40,242 nt of DNA from Bacilli bacterium. Lineage in GTDB: Bacteria > Bacillota_I > Bacilli_A > JAJDGJ01. The notes under the pieces are model-generated. The model ran no database searches and was not told the DNA's origin. It worked only from the letters and a program-made list of their open reading frames with translations. A program made the position numbers and the translations under genes. The stretch lies in contig JAITPW010000073.1 of the NCBI GenBank assembly GCA_031289255.1, forward strand, positions 1 to 40,242, written 5' to 3'. Positions 19,748-30,335 of this stretch are shown in pieces; within the stretch, counting starts at the first letter, position 1; the number at the start of each line of letters is the position of its first letter.

Positions 19748-20608
19748 ATGAAATATGAAGCGGCCTTAGTTTTAGAGGGTGGAGGGATGCGTTCAGCTTA
19801 TACCCAAGGGATATTGGATTACTTCATTGAAAAAGACATAGATTTTAACTATATTGTTGGCGTTAGTGCTGGGGTTGGATGTGCCTTAAATTTTATAACT
19901 AAACAAAAAAAACGAGCTATTACTTTAAGTGTTGATTATGCAAGTGATAAACGAGTGGTGGGACTTAAAAGTTTTATTAAACATCATCAGTTTTTTAATC
20001 TCGATGCTATTTATAATATCTTAGATAAAGAAGTTTTTTTTGATAATGAAGCTTTTAAAAAGAGTTCGACTATTTTAAAAACAGGGTGTTTTAATTTAGA
20101 TACGGGTGATGTTGATTACTTTGATAAAGAGGATATTGTTGATAATAAAGATGCCGTTATTGCTTCTAATTCATTACCCTTATTATCAAAGATTGTAACT
20201 TTAAATAATTTTCATTATTTAGATGGGGGGATGCGTGATTCAATCCCTCTTAATAAAGCACTTAATGATGGTAATAAGAAAATAGTGATTATCTTAACTA
20301 ATCCTAAAGAATATCAACGTCAAAAAGAGAGTACCCTTTGGTTATTAAGAATCTTCTATCGTAAATATCCTTTTTTAATTCATGCTATGGAAAAAAGACA
20401 TTTAGTTTATAATGATATGGTCAAAAAAATAAATGTGATGGAAAATAATCAGGAAATCTTTGTGATAAGACCAACCTTAAAATTAGAAGTAACAAGATAT
20501 TCTAAAGATAAAGAAACATTAATGAAAGCTTATCATCAAGGAATTGTTGATGCCCAAGAACGACATCAACAACTCATTAACTATTTAAGAGATTATTCTT
20601 ATGAATAA
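19748..20608 (+). CDS. Patatin-like phospholipase family protein
   Basis: LVLEGGGMRSAYTQGILDYF, GVSAG nucleophile elbow, DGGMRDSIPL. Confidence 0.92.
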   Translation: MKYEAALVLEGGGMRSAYTQGILDYFIEKDIDFNYIVGVSAGVGCALNFITKQKKRAITLSVDYASDKRVVGLKSFIKHHQFFNLDAIYNILDKEVFFDNEAFKKSSTILKTGCFNLDTGDVDYFDKEDIVDNKDAVIASNSLPLLSKIVTLNNFHYLDGGMRDSIPLNKALNDGNKKIVIILTNPKEYQRQKESTLWLLRIFYRKYPFLIHAMEKRHLVYNDMVKKINVMENNQEIFVIRPTLKLEVTRYSKDKETLMKAYHQGIVDAQERHQQLINYLRDYSYE

Positions 20609-21152
20609 GTCATACCAGAAGTATTACTTTAAAAAAATTGAAATTCAAGCTTATAAACATAATGGTGAATTACATCGGCGTTGGCTTTATGGTCAAATCT
20701 TAGAAGAAAATGAAGATTACTTAGTCATTATTAATTATCAAACCAAAGTAATTGAAAAAAATGGTCGTTCGTGGCGCGCTAAAGAACCAGCTATTTGGTA
20801 TTTCTTTAAAAATTATTGGTTTAATGTTATTAGTATGGTTCGTAGTAATGGTATTCATTATTATTGTAATATGGCTAGTCCTTATGTTATTGATAGTGAA
20901 GGACTAAAATTTATTGATTATGATTTAGATTTAAAAGTTAATAATTTAAATGAGATGTTTGTTTTAGATAAATGTGAATTTGAATTTCATGCTCAAATAA
21001 TGAATTATCCCCTAGAATTAGTTAATCATCTTAAACAACAATTAGATGAGTTAAAACAACTTTTTAATAAAAAGAATGTACTCTTTAGTCGAACTAATAC
21101 CACAAAGTATTACCAACAATTTTTAGATAAAAAAAATAATAAATTATTTTAA
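20601..21152 (+). CDS. DUF402 / nucleoside tri- and diphosphate phosphatase-like protein
   Basis: EPAIWYFFKNYWFNVISMVRSNGIHYYCNMASPYVIDSEGLKFIDYDLDLKV. Confidence 0.83.
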   Translation: MNKSYQKYYFKKIEIQAYKHNGELHRRWLYGQILEENEDYLVIINYQTKVIEKNGRSWRAKEPAIWYFFKNYWFNVISMVRSNGIHYYCNMASPYVIDSEGLKFIDYDLDLKVNNLNEMFVLDKCEFEFHAQIMNYPLELVNHLKQQLDELKQLFNKKNVLFSRTNTTKYYQQFLDKKNNKLF

Positions 21153-21184
21153 TATCACAATAATTTTAAAGGAGGTTATGACAA

Positions 21185-21832
21185 ATGAAAAAAGAACTAC
21201 AACAAGTAATAAATGATATTAATAAATATAAAACAGTACCCGAAGTAACTTTAGTTGGGGTCTCAAAAACAAGAACGATTGCAGAAATAAATAAATTAGT
21301 TGCCTTAGGAATTACTAATTTAGGTGAAAATCGTCCCCAGGAATTACGTGATAAGTATGATTTAATAAAAAATGTTAAATGGCATATGATTGGGCGTCTC
21401 CAAGAAAATAAAATTAAATATGTTATTGAAAGAGCTTGTTTAATACATTCAGGAGCTAGTTTAAAATTAATAAAAGCCATCAATAAAGAAGCTCTTAAAT
21501 ATAAGCTAGTTAAAGATATTTTAATTCAAATAAATACCTCAGATGAAGAAAGTAAACAAGGTTTTAATCTAGATGAATTAGCGGATATCTTAATTGAATG
21601 TCAAGCTTTATCAAATATCAATGTTGTTGGTTTAATGGTGATGGCTCCTTTAGTGGAAGATGATGATCTGATTGAAGAGACCTTTAAGAAAGCTAAAGAA
21701 GCTTATGATTTATATCAAGATCTTTATCAATTTAAATATCTATCAATGGGGATGTCACATGATTATCGCTTGGCTTTAAAATGTGGAGCTAACATGTTAA
21801 GAATTGGTAGTCTCTTATTTGAAGAAGATTAA
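21185..21832 (+). CDS. YggS/PLPBP family PLP homeostasis protein
   Basis: VTLVGVSKTRT, LGENRPQEL, WHMIGRLQENK, SMGMSHDYRLALKCGANMLRIGS. Confidence 0.92.
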   Translation: MKKELQQVINDINKYKTVPEVTLVGVSKTRTIAEINKLVALGITNLGENRPQELRDKYDLIKNVKWHMIGRLQENKIKYVIERACLIHSGASLKLIKAINKEALKYKLVKDILIQINTSDEESKQGFNLDELADILIECQALSNINVVGLMVMAPLVEDDDLIEETFKKAKEAYDLYQDLYQFKYLSMGMSHDYRLALKCGANMLRIGSLLFEED

Positions 21833-21966
21833 ATTATTTTATTAAAACTAGTTAGTTGTGTACTTGGTATTATTTGTTTCTTAGAGATTACCGTTTAAGC
21901 AACGTGAGAATTTGATAATATTATTTTAATATCATTATCTTACATATGAAAATAATGCTGTTTTGC

Positions 21967-21995
21967 TTTACAATAATAATTTTGCAGCGTATAAT
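21967..21995 (+). promoter_or_regulatory. Promoter of the rimP-nusA operon
   Basis: TTTACA -17 bp- TATAAT. Confidence 0.75.
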
Positions 21996-22004
21996 ATAAA
22001 AAGA

Positions 22005-22028
22005 TATGAGAGGTGCAAACCTCTCATT
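22005..22028 (+). promoter_or_regulatory. 5' leader hairpin of the rimP-nusA operon
   Basis: ATGAGAGGT-GCAA-ACCTCTCAT: 9-bp stem with GNRA tetraloop about 10 nt after the -10 box. Confidence 0.6.
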
Positions 22029-22049
22029 ATTATTTATTGAGGTGAGTAA

Positions 22050-22508
22050 ATGTTAGAAAAAATTAAAAAAAATATCGAACCAATTATTTTAGAACATGAG
22101 TTAATGCTTTATGATTTAGAATATGTTAAGGAACACAATGAAAATATTTTAAGAATATTTGTGGATAAAGAGGGTGGCATTGATTTAGATGATATTGTGG
22201 AAATTACCCCACTAATATCAGTTTTAATGGATGATATTGATCTTATCAATGATGAATATTTATTAGAAATTTCTTCACCAGGGGCTGAAAAGAAACTTAA
22301 TACCAGAACTCACTTTGATAATAGTTTAAATGAATATATTTATGTGGAATTAAACAACCCTATTAAAGGTATTGAAAGTGTTATGGGCTATTTAATAGCA
22401 GTTGATGATGATCACATTAAAGTTAAACACTTTGTTAAAGGTGTTAAAAAAGAAATTGATATTGCTTGGGATAATATTAAATTAGCTCATCAAGCAGTTA
22501 AGTTTTAG
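22050..22508 (+). CDS. rimP: Ribosome maturation factor RimP
   Basis: LYDLEYVKEHNENILRIFVDKEGGIDLDDI, EISSPGAEKKL; gene order. Confidence 0.92.
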   Translation: MLEKIKKNIEPIILEHELMLYDLEYVKEHNENILRIFVDKEGGIDLDDIVEITPLISVLMDDIDLINDEYLLEISSPGAEKKLNTRTHFDNSLNEYIYVELNNPIKGIESVMGYLIAVDDDHIKVKHFVKGVKKEIDIAWDNIKLAHQAVKF

Positions 22509-22525
22509 AAAGGTTAGATTATTAA

Positions 22526-24001
22526 ATGAAAGCTAGTGAATTTATTAATGCTTTAAGTATTTTAGAAGAAGAGCGTGGAATACCCAAGGAGGTTGTGATT
22601 GAATCTTTACAAGAAGCTTTAGAAAAAGCTTATAAAAAAGATAAAAACAGCAATACTCCAGTTGATGTTGAAATAGATAGTAAATTAGGAACAATTAAAT
22701 TATATGAAAAATTTGAAGTTGTTGAAGAGGTTGAAGATGAAGAACTACAAATATCTTTAGCTAAGGCACAATTATTAAATTCAGAATATAAAGTAGGCGA
22801 TATTGTTCGCAATGAAGTTAATATTGATGACTTTGGTCGTCTAGCGGCTATTCAAGCTAAGTCAGTTGTTAAACAAAAAATAAGAGAAGTTGAAAAATCA
22901 ATCGTTTATGATGAGTATGCCGATAAGAAAGATGAAATCATTGTCGGAACTATTGAAAGAGTTGATCCTGGTTATGCGATTGTGAATTTAGGGAGAACAG
23001 CTGGTATTCTCCAAGCTACTAAACAGATACCTTCGGAAAGATTACGGGTTGGTGATCGGATTAAGGTTTATGTCTTAGAAGTTGATAAGAATGCTAAAGG
23101 AGCAGCAGTTGCTTTGTCACGTAGTGATAGTAACTTTTTAAAAAGACTATTTGAAGAAGTTGTTCCTGATATTCAAACCGGTAAGATTATTATTGATGCC
23201 ATAGCTCGTGAAGCTGGGGATCGTTCTAAAATGGCGGTATCTTCAAGCGTTGAAGGATACGATGCAGTTGGAGCTTGTATTGGTCCTAAAGGAACAAGAG
23301 TTCAAAGTGTCTCAAGTGAAGTTGCTAATGAGAAGATTGATATTATTGAGTTTAGTAAAGATCCTGTTGTTTATATTGCTAATGCTTTGGCTCCTGCTAA
23401 AACAATCTCGATTGATTTTAATCCTGAAACTAATGAATCAACTGTTGTCGTTGCTAATGATCAATTATCTCTAGCTATCGGTAAAAGAGGTCAGAATGTT
23501 AAGTTGGCAGCGATGTTAACTGGTTATAAGATTGATATTAAGTCACTTAGTCAAGCAGAAGAACTAGGGTTAACTTTATTTGAAAATGGTAGTCTATATT
23601 TTGGTAAAGAAGAAGAAGTTGTTCGTGTTGATAGTACTACTAAGAAAATAATGAAAAAACCGAAGAAACTCAAAGATGATTATAGTTATCCCGTCTTTAT
23701 GGATGAAGAAGAAGATAATCGTCCGGTTATTGATATTGAAACATTACTACAAGATATTAGAGAAGCAACACCGGTTACTAAGAAAAAGATTAAAAAAGAA
23801 GTTGTTAAGGAAGAAAATGTTGCTGAGGAAAAAGAAATTACCTTCTTAGATGAAAATCGTCCTGTTGAACAACCAGTTGTTCCTATTTATTCAGAAGAAG
23901 AATTAGCGCAAATTAGAGCTGATGAAGAGAAAGCTAAAGAATTAGAAAATGAATATTATGAAGAAGTTGATTATGATGAATTTGATAAGTATTATGATTA
24001 G
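22526..24001 (+). CDS. nusA: Transcription termination/antitermination factor NusA
   Basis: S1 and KH motifs GACIGPKGTRVQSVSSEVANEKIDII, LAIGKRGQNVKLAAMLTGYKIDIKS; acidic C-terminal tail. Confidence 0.95.
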   Translation: MKASEFINALSILEEERGIPKEVVIESLQEALEKAYKKDKNSNTPVDVEIDSKLGTIKLYEKFEVVEEVEDEELQISLAKAQLLNSEYKVGDIVRNEVNIDDFGRLAAIQAKSVVKQKIREVEKSIVYDEYADKKDEIIVGTIERVDPGYAIVNLGRTAGILQATKQIPSERLRVGDRIKVYVLEVDKNAKGAAVALSRSDSNFLKRLFEEVVPDIQTGKIIIDAIAREAGDRSKMAVSSSVEGYDAVGACIGPKGTRVQSVSSEVANEKIDIIEFSKDPVVYIANALAPAKTISIDFNPETNESTVVVANDQLSLAIGKRGQNVKLAAMLTGYKIDIKSLSQAEELGLTLFENGSLYFGKEEEVVRVDSTTKKIMKKPKKLKDDYSYPVFMDEEEDNRPVIDIETLLQDIREATPVTKKKIKKEVVKEENVAEEKEITFLDENRPVEQPVVPIYSEEELAQIRADEEKAKELENEYYEEVDYDEFDKYYD

Positions 24002-24004
24002 AGG

Positions 24005-24277
24005 TTGATATATTTGAAAAAAAGAAAAATCCCTCTTCGTAAATGTTTAATTACCAATGAACAGTATCCTAAACAAGAGATGATTAGGATTGTCATAAAT
24101 AAGGATAATGAAGTAAGTGTTGATACAACTGGTAAGAAAAATGGACGAGGAGCATATCTAAAGCTGACACCAGAAAATTTAGAGCTGGCTTTAAAGAAAC
24201 GATTGTTTGAAAAAACTTTTAATGTTAAAAATATTGATTATATTTATCAAGAGTTGGCTGATATAATAAATGAGTAA
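24005..24277 (+). CDS. ylxR: YlxR/RnpM family RNA-binding protein
   Basis: KKRKIPLRKCLITNEQYPKQEMIRIV, KKNGRGAYL. Confidence 0.92.
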   Translation: MIYLKKRKIPLRKCLITNEQYPKQEMIRIVINKDNEVSVDTTGKKNGRGAYLKLTPENLELALKKRLFEKTFNVKNIDYIYQELADIINE

Positions 24278-24578
24278 ATTATTAAGTTGTTTAGGATTAG
24301 CTCATAAAGCGGGTAAGATTATTTATGGTGAAAGAACGATTGAGATGATTCAAAAACAACAAGCACAATTAGTTATTATTACTAATGATGCTAGTGCTAA
24401 TACTAAAAAACGAATTAAAGATAAATGTGCTTTTTATCATGTTAAATGTTATGAAATATTAAATAGTAATGATCTTTTTCAAGCAACGCATAAAGTTAAT
24501 CGAATGTATTGTGCTATTATTGATAATAATTTTAAGAAATTAATTGAAACTAAAATAGAGGAGGAATATAATGGCTAA
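24270..24578 (+). CDS. ylxQ: YlxQ L7Ae-family ribosomal protein
   Basis: [30 protein letters not shown]; gene order. Confidence 0.9.
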   Translation: MSKLLSCLGLAHKAGKIIYGERTIEMIQKQQAQLVIITNDASANTKKRIKDKCAFYHVKCYEILNSNDLFQATHKVNRMYCAIIDNNFKKLIETKIEEEYNG

Positions 24579-26409
24579 AAAAAGAAATAATAAAAAAAGA
24601 GATAGTGGTTTAATTTCAAATATTCCCACTCACCAAGAACAGAATAATGAACCTGTTGAAGGTGTTATTGAATATTTTGAAGGAATCAGTGTCGGTGAAC
24701 TAGCTACTAAATTAAATAAGCAACCAGCTGCGCTAATAAAAGTATTATTTTTATTAGGACATATGGCAACTATTAATTCATCTTTATCAGATGAAATGGT
24801 TGAATTAATTTGTTTAGAGTATGGAGTTGAAGCTAGTAAACAAGTAGAAGATAGTGAGATTATGTTTGAATCATTTGCGATTGAAGATAATCCTGATGAT
24901 TTAGTAGATCGTAGTCCCATTATTACGATTATGGGACATGTTGATCATGGGAAAACAACTTTGTTAGATACAATCCGTAAAACGAAAGTAATTGAAGGTG
25001 AATTTGGGGGTATTACTCAACATATTGGGGCTTATCAAGTAAGCGTTAAAGGTCATAATTTAACCTTTTTAGATACTCCTGGTCATGAAGCTTTTACAGC
25101 GATGCGTGCTCGTGGAGCTAGTGTTACTGATATTGTTGTTATTGTCGTAGCGGCTGATGATGGGGTTATGCCTCAAACAAAAGAAGCTATCGATCATGCT
25201 CGCGATGCTAAAGTTCCGATTGTGGTAGCTGTTAATAAAATTGATAAAGAGGGAGCTAATCCTGATAAAGTTATCTCAGAGATGTCAGAATATGGTCTGA
25301 TGCCTGAAGAGTGGGGTGGCGATACTATTTATCAAAACATTTCAGCTAAAAAAGGAATTGGTATTAATGAATTATTAGAAACGTTATTATTAGTGGCTGA
25401 GATGCGTGAACTAAAAGCTAATCCAAAACGTCATGCTTATGGAGCTGTTATTGAAGCTAAGTTAGATAAAGGTAAAGGGGTTGTTGCAACCCTGCTTGTT
25501 GAAAATGGTACGTTGCGTGTTGGTGATCCGATTGTAGTTGGTAATACTTTTGGACGAGTTCGTCAAATGTATGATGATACTTTCAAACTAGTTAAAGAAG
25601 CTGGACCTAGTATTCCTGTTGAAATTACGGGATTAAACGATGTTCCTGAAGCTGGTGAAAAATTTATGTCATTTGAAACCGAAAAAGAAGCGCGTAATAT
25701 TGGTGAAAAACGTTATGCTAAGATGTTAGATGATCAACGTCGTGCCAGTGCGGCACTATCATTAGATGATTTATCTCGTCAAATTAAAGAAGGCGATATT
25801 AAAGAAATTAATGTTATTATTAAAGCCGATGTAGCTGGTTCGGCTGAAGCCATTAAGGCGACGCTTGAAAAAACGATGATTGAAGGAGTTCGTATTAATG
25901 TTGTTCGTTCTAGTGCTGGGGCTATTAGTGAATCAGATGTTTTATTAGCTCAAGCCAGTAATTCGATTATCTATGGTTTTAATGTCCGTCCAATCGCAAC
26001 TGTTCGTCAAAAAGCTGAAGAAGAAGGCGTGCAAATTAGATTACATAATGTCATTTATAAAATAGTAGAGGAATTAGATGCGGCAATGAAAGGGATGCTT
26101 GATCCTGATATTGTTGAAAAAGTTACTGGACAAGCAGAAGTAAGACAAACTTTTAAAGTAAGTAAAGTAGGAACAATAGCTGGATGTTATGTTATTGAAG
26201 GATCAATTATCCGCAATAGTAAAGTTAGATTGTTAAGAGATGGTGTTGTTATTTATGATGGTGTTCTTGGTTCTTTAAAACGTTTTAAAGATGAAGTTAA
26301 AGAGGTTAATACTGGTTATGAATGTGGTCTGACCATTGAAAATTATAATGATCTTCGTGAACAAGATATTATTGAGGGTTATATTATGGAAGAGGTTAGT
26401 AAGTACTAA
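24571..26409 (+). CDS. infB: Translation initiation factor IF-2
   Basis: [43 protein letters not shown]. Confidence 0.97.
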   Translation: MAKKRNNKKRDSGLISNIPTHQEQNNEPVEGVIEYFEGISVGELATKLNKQPAALIKVLFLLGHMATINSSLSDEMVELICLEYGVEASKQVEDSEIMFESFAIEDNPDDLVDRSPIITIMGHVDHGKTTLLDTIRKTKVIEGEFGGITQHIGAYQVSVKGHNLTFLDTPGHEAFTAMRARGASVTDIVVIVVAADDGVMPQTKEAIDHARDAKVPIVVAVNKIDKEGANPDKVISEMSEYGLMPEEWGGDTIYQNISAKKGIGINELLETLLLVAEMRELKANPKRHAYGAVIEAKLDKGKGVVATLLVENGTLRVGDPIVVGNTFGRVRQMYDDTFKLVKEAGPSIPVEITGLNDVPEAGEKFMSFETEKEARNIGEKRYAKMLDDQRRASAALSLDDLSRQIKEGDIKEINVIIKADVAGSAEAIKATLEKTMIEGVRINVVRSSAGAISESDVLLAQASNSIIYGFNVRPIATVRQKAEEEGVQIRLHNVIYKIVEELDAAMKGMLDPDIVEKVTGQAEVRQTFKVSKVGTIAGCYVIEGSIIRNSKVRLLRDGVVIYDGVLGSLKRFKDEVKEVNTGYECGLTIENYNDLREQDIIEGYIMEEVSKY

Positions 26410-26750
26410 TGGCTAGTTCTAAGGTTGAACGATTACAACATATTATTCTTAAAAATGTTTCTCATATTATTCAATTTGAAATGAAGAATAAAGTTGGTTT
26501 AGCGGCTATTACTGATGTTAAAGTTACTAATGATCTATCTTATGCAACAATATATGTTCATTTTTATGGTGAAGGGAACCATTCTCTTAAAGGAATGGAA
26601 GCTTTAGAAAAAGCTAAAGGTTTTATAAGAAGTAAATTATCTAAAGAATTATCAATTCGTAAAGTACCAGAATTAATATTTAAAATTGATAATTCTTTAG
26701 AACAAGGAAATCGTATTGAAGAAATAATTAAGAAAATTAATGAAAAATAA
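26409..26750 (+). CDS. rbfA: Ribosome-binding factor A
   Basis: KVERLQHIILKNVSHIIQFEMK, IRKVPELIFKIDNSLEQGNRIEEII. Confidence 0.93.
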   Translation: MASSKVERLQHIILKNVSHIIQFEMKNKVGLAAITDVKVTNDLSYATIYVHFYGEGNHSLKGMEALEKAKGFIRSKLSKELSIRKVPELIFKIDNSLEQGNRIEEIIKKINEK

Positions 26751-26781
26751 TTAATAAAATATATTTAAGGAGGTTTTTCAA

Positions 26782-27066
26782 ATGGAAAATAATGTTGATA
26801 ATAATAAATATTATGGAAATAAATTGCCATGGCAAATATCAACAGCTGGAATGGTTTTAGGATTTTTTATGGGCTTTGCTTGTTTATTAATTGCTTTAGT
26901 AGGTAATCATCAATATAAGCAAGGAAAAGATGTTAAGGAATTAATTAGTGCTTATAATATTATTTTTATTATTAGTATTATTGCTCTTGTTTTAGTGTTT
27001 GTGATTTTTATTATTTTTATAGTAGCAGCCGTTGCTAATGGCAACAATTATGTCTATTATGACTAA
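26782..27066 (+). CDS. Small two-TM membrane protein, paralog of the next gene
   Basis: Good RBS AAGGAGG; LPWQISTAGMVLG..LLIALVGNHQYKQGKD. Confidence 0.7.
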   Translation: MENNVDNNKYYGNKLPWQISTAGMVLGFFMGFACLLIALVGNHQYKQGKDVKELISAYNIIFIISIIALVLVFVIFIIFIVAAVANGNNYVYYD

Positions 27067-27298
27067 ATCAAGAAAACTGCCTTGGTGTTTTGATATTTTA
27101 GGTATCGTTTTGGGAGCATTATTTATGATAACGCCCTTAATAATAGCATTGTATGGTAATTATCAATTTAAGCATAATAAAGATACTAGAACAATTGAGA
27201 ACTTTTATATTATTGTTTTAGTATTAAATCTTGTTGTTGTTATTCCTCTCTTTATTTATGGATTGGTAATGATTGGGATTGTAGCAGTAAGTCGATAA
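27059..27298 (+). CDS. Small two-TM membrane protein, paralog of the previous gene
   Basis: LPWCFDILGIVLG..LIIALYGNYQFKHNKD; ATG overlaps the previous stop region. Confidence 0.65.
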   Translation: MTKSRKLPWCFDILGIVLGALFMITPLIIALYGNYQFKHNKDTRTIENFYIIVLVLNLVVVIPLFIYGLVMIGIVAVSR

Positions 27299-27301
27299 AA
27301 T

Positions 27302-27336
27302 AACTAACTATTTCATTAAAGAAATAGTTAGTTTTT
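27302..27336 (+). terminator. Strong Rho-independent terminator
   Basis: AACTAACTATTTC ATTAAA GAAATAGTTAGTT TTT, perfect 13-bp stem. Confidence 0.92.
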
Positions 27337-27453
27337 CTTTTATTATTAATTAATTAGTAATAAAAAAGGTATCTTTTTTAATAAAAAGGACTTTAGAAAA
27401 ATATTAATATTAATAGTAAATATGGTATAATTAAAAACAGAGGACGTGGTTAT

Positions 27454-28269
27454 ATGCCAGCATTTGCAGCACATTATTTTTTTAGTCGAAGGGTTTATAA
27501 AAAATTAGATCCTAAGCTTCAAGAACTGATAAAAAAATATAAAGAATCAGTTGATTATTATGATTTAGGAGCTCAAGGGCCTGATATTTTTCTTTTTTAT
27601 AAACCTTATAAAAAGAATAATATTAACACTTATGGTGAATTATTACATCGTAAACAAGCTCGTAAATTATTTGTTGAAACAATTGATAAAATAAAAAAAG
27701 AGGATGATTGGGTTCAAGAAATGGCCATGATTTATTTGTTTGGTTTATGTAATCATTTTACTTTAGATAGCTATGCTCATCCTAAAATTGCTAAAATTAC
27801 TAAAGATTTTAATGAACATATGCTTTTAGAGACGGAACTTGATCGTTTATTTATTGAGAAATTTGCGCATCGTAAAGCGGATAAAGAATATAAATTTCGC
27901 CGTCAATTCTTATTTAATCCGACCCTGAAGTATGGATATTATTTAAATTTTGTTTATCCGGCTGTTGATGTTAAGAAAATTCAAGAAGCAATCTATCAAA
28001 CTCGTTATTATATGAAGAAATTATATTCTCCTTATTTTGTTAAGGGTAAAATAATCCAAGTATTATCTAAGAAGTTTGGTAAAGGTAATGATTTTAGTAA
28101 AATGATTATTAAAAAGAATGTTGATCATACTTATGATAATTTAAATAAACAGTTAATGATTGATTTAGATAAGATTATTGATTTAGCTGTTGATAATATT
28201 AATAATCTTTACCAATATTATTTAGGTAATGATAAATTGAGTAGTTATTTTAATCGCAATTTCGAATAG
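27454..28269 (+). CDS. Zinc-dependent phospholipase C family protein
   Basis: MPAFAAHYFFSRRV, DLGAQGPDIFLFY, GLCNHFTLDSYAHP. Confidence 0.88.
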   Translation: MPAFAAHYFFSRRVYKKLDPKLQELIKKYKESVDYYDLGAQGPDIFLFYKPYKKNNINTYGELLHRKQARKLFVETIDKIKKEDDWVQEMAMIYLFGLCNHFTLDSYAHPKIAKITKDFNEHMLLETELDRLFIEKFAHRKADKEYKFRRQFLFNPTLKYGYYLNFVYPAVDVKKIQEAIYQTRYYMKKLYSPYFVKGKIIQVLSKKFGKGNDFSKMIIKKNVDHTYDNLNKQLMIDLDKIIDLAVDNINNLYQYYLGNDKLSSYFNRNFE

Positions 28270-28278
28270 AGGTTAGTT

Positions 28279-29526
28279 ATGAAACTAAGTAAATTAGAAA
28301 AAAATTGGATAATGTATGATATTGGTAATTCAGCCTTTGTGATGTTATTATCAACGATCATTCCTATTTATTTTAAGAATATTGCTAGTGATGATGGTGT
28401 TTCTTTAGCTGATTCAACAGCTTATTGGGGGTATATTCTAGCGATATCAACGTTGATTGTAGCTGTGATTGGACCTTTATTAGGAAGTATTGGTGATAAT
28501 AAAGGTTATAAGAAATTATTATTTATTATTTTTGTATTGATGGGTAGTGGTGCTACTTTCTTATTAGGATTCTTTAGTAATTGGGTTATTTTTTTAATAA
28601 TTGTTTTGATTGCTCGGGTTGGCTTTAGTGCTAGTTTAATTTTTTATGATGCGATGCTTCCTGATGTTAGTGATGATCATCATATGGACCATGTTAGTTC
28701 ATTAGGTTATGCCTGGGGTTATATTGGTTCTTGTCTCCCTTTTATTATTTGTTTATTACTAATATTAAAGGCTTCTTCATTAGGATTATCAACAAGTTGG
28801 GCGACTTGTATTGCTTTTATTATTACGGCTCTATGGTGGTTTGTTTTCACACTACCTTTATTAAAAAATTATCAACAGAAATATTATATTGATCATAAAT
28901 CAGTTAATTTATTCAGAACTAGTTTTAAAAGATTATTTATTAATATTAAAAGTATTTTTCATAATAAGCCATTATTTACTTTTTTATTAGCCTTCTTTTT
29001 ATATATTGATGGAGTTTATACCATTATTGAGATGGCAACTTCTTATGGAAAAGATGTTGGTATTAGTGATAATAATCTCTTATTAGCTTTACTTTTAACG
29101 CAGATTATTGCTTTTCCAGCAACGATTATCATCGCCCGTTTAGTGGTTAAAATAAAAAACACGACCATTATTAGACTAGCAATTATAGGTTATATCGGTA
29201 TTACTTTATTTGCCTTACAATTAGACCAGGCTTGGGAGTTTTGGTTTTTAGCTGTTTGTGTCGCTTTATTTCAAGGTAGTATTCAAGCTTTATCTCGATC
29301 TTATTTTGCCCAAATTATTCCTAAAGAAATGGCTAATGAATATTTTGGGATTTATGATATTTTTGGTAAAGGAGCTACTTTTTTAGGGGCATTAATTATG
29401 GGTGTTGCTAGTTCATTAACTGGTAGTTCTAAAAATGGTATTATTGGTTTAATAGTTATTCTCGTTCTAGGATTATTATTATTTAATTATCATTTAAAAA
29501 TTAAGAAAAGAGTTGAATATATATGA
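28279..29526 (+). CDS. MFS transporter (Atg22/UMF1-like)
   Basis: WIMYDIGNSAFVMLLSTIIPIYF, GSIGDNKGYKK, QALSRSYFAQIIPKE.ANEYFGIYD. Confidence 0.88.
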   Translation: MKLSKLEKNWIMYDIGNSAFVMLLSTIIPIYFKNIASDDGVSLADSTAYWGYILAISTLIVAVIGPLLGSIGDNKGYKKLLFIIFVLMGSGATFLLGFFSNWVIFLIIVLIARVGFSASLIFYDAMLPDVSDDHHMDHVSSLGYAWGYIGSCLPFIICLLLILKASSLGLSTSWATCIAFIITALWWFVFTLPLLKNYQQKYYIDHKSVNLFRTSFKRLFINIKSIFHNKPLFTFLLAFFLYIDGVYTIIEMATSYGKDVGISDNNLLLALLLTQIIAFPATIIIARLVVKIKNTTIIRLAIIGYIGITLFALQLDQAWEFWFLAVCVALFQGSIQALSRSYFAQIIPKEMANEYFGIYDIFGKGATFLGALIMGVASSLTGSSKNGIIGLIVILVLGLLLFNYHLKIKKRVEYI

Positions 29527-30335
29527 TGTTAGTGAGCAATAATTATACAAATATTAATTCTATTTATCATGTTGTTATTTCAATGATTGATATTATTATT
29601 GTTGCTTTATTGATTTATTGGATATTAGCAGTTGTTAAAACTAATATTAAAACATTACGAATCTTTAAAGGGACAATTATTGTTATTGTTATTGATATCT
29701 TAGCTCGTTTTTTTAATTTAAGTATTCTGCAATCATTAACTTCTAATTTAATAAATTGGGGGTTTTTAGTGATTATTATTATTTTTCAACCCGAGATTAG
29801 AACTTTTCTGGAAAAGATTGGTAAGTCGAGTATTCATCATACCTCTTTAGTTGCTTTAGATTTAGATAATAATGATATTGATGAAATTACTAGTGCTATC
29901 ATTGATTTAGCTCAAAGTAAGACTGGAGCCTTGATTACAATTGAAAGAGATACGCCTTTAAAGGATTTTATCAATGCTGGTGTTATTATTGATGCAACCA
30001 TTACAAAAGAGTTAATTAATTCAATATTTAAAACGACAACACCTTTACATGATGGAGCTTTAATTATCCAAGCTAATCGGATTGCTTGTGCTTCTACCTT
30101 CTTTCCACCTCCTAGTATTGATGTTATTCAAAGTTTTGGTTCACGACATCGAGCTGCCGTTGGTATTAGTGAAATTACTGATTCTTTGACGATTGTCGTT
30201 AGTGAAGAGACTGGCTCTATTAGGTTAGTTAGTAATGGGGAAGCTACTTTAGTAAAAGCTAGTGATTTTAAGGAAGCCTTTGTTGAATTGTTGACACTTG
30301 AAGAAAGTGGGGTTATTTATGATGAGGAAGTATAA
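29523..30335 (+). CDS. cdaA: Diadenylate cyclase CdaA
   Basis: QPEIRTFLEKIG, PLHDGALII, FGSRHRAAVGISE, VSEETGSIRLV. Confidence 0.95.
   Translation: MMLVSNNYTNINSIYHVVISMIDIIIVALLIYWILAVVKTNIKTLRIFKGTIIVIVIDILARFFNLSILQSLTSNLINWGFLVIIIIFQPEIRTFLEKIGKSSIHHTSLVALDLDNNDIDEITSAIIDLAQSKTGALITIERDTPLKDFINAGVIIDATITKELINSIFKTTTPLHDGALIIQANRIACASTFFPPPSIDVIQSFGSRHRAAVGISEITDSLTIVVSEETGSIRLVSNGEATLVKASDFKEAFVELLTLEESGVIYDEEV

Noticed and set aside
21166-21483. 105-aa minus-strand ORF
   Set aside because: Antisense to the YggS-family gene, which has clear conserved motifs.
22630-22812. 60-aa minus-strand ORF in nusA
   Set aside because: Ser-rich translation of the reverse of an acidic coding stretch; shadow ORF.
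23208-23474. 88-aa plus-strand ORF in nusA
   Set aside because: Leu-rich out-of-frame translation over the NusA KH region.
24630-24920. 96-aa minus-strand ORF in infB
   Set aside because: Antisense to IF-2; no motif.
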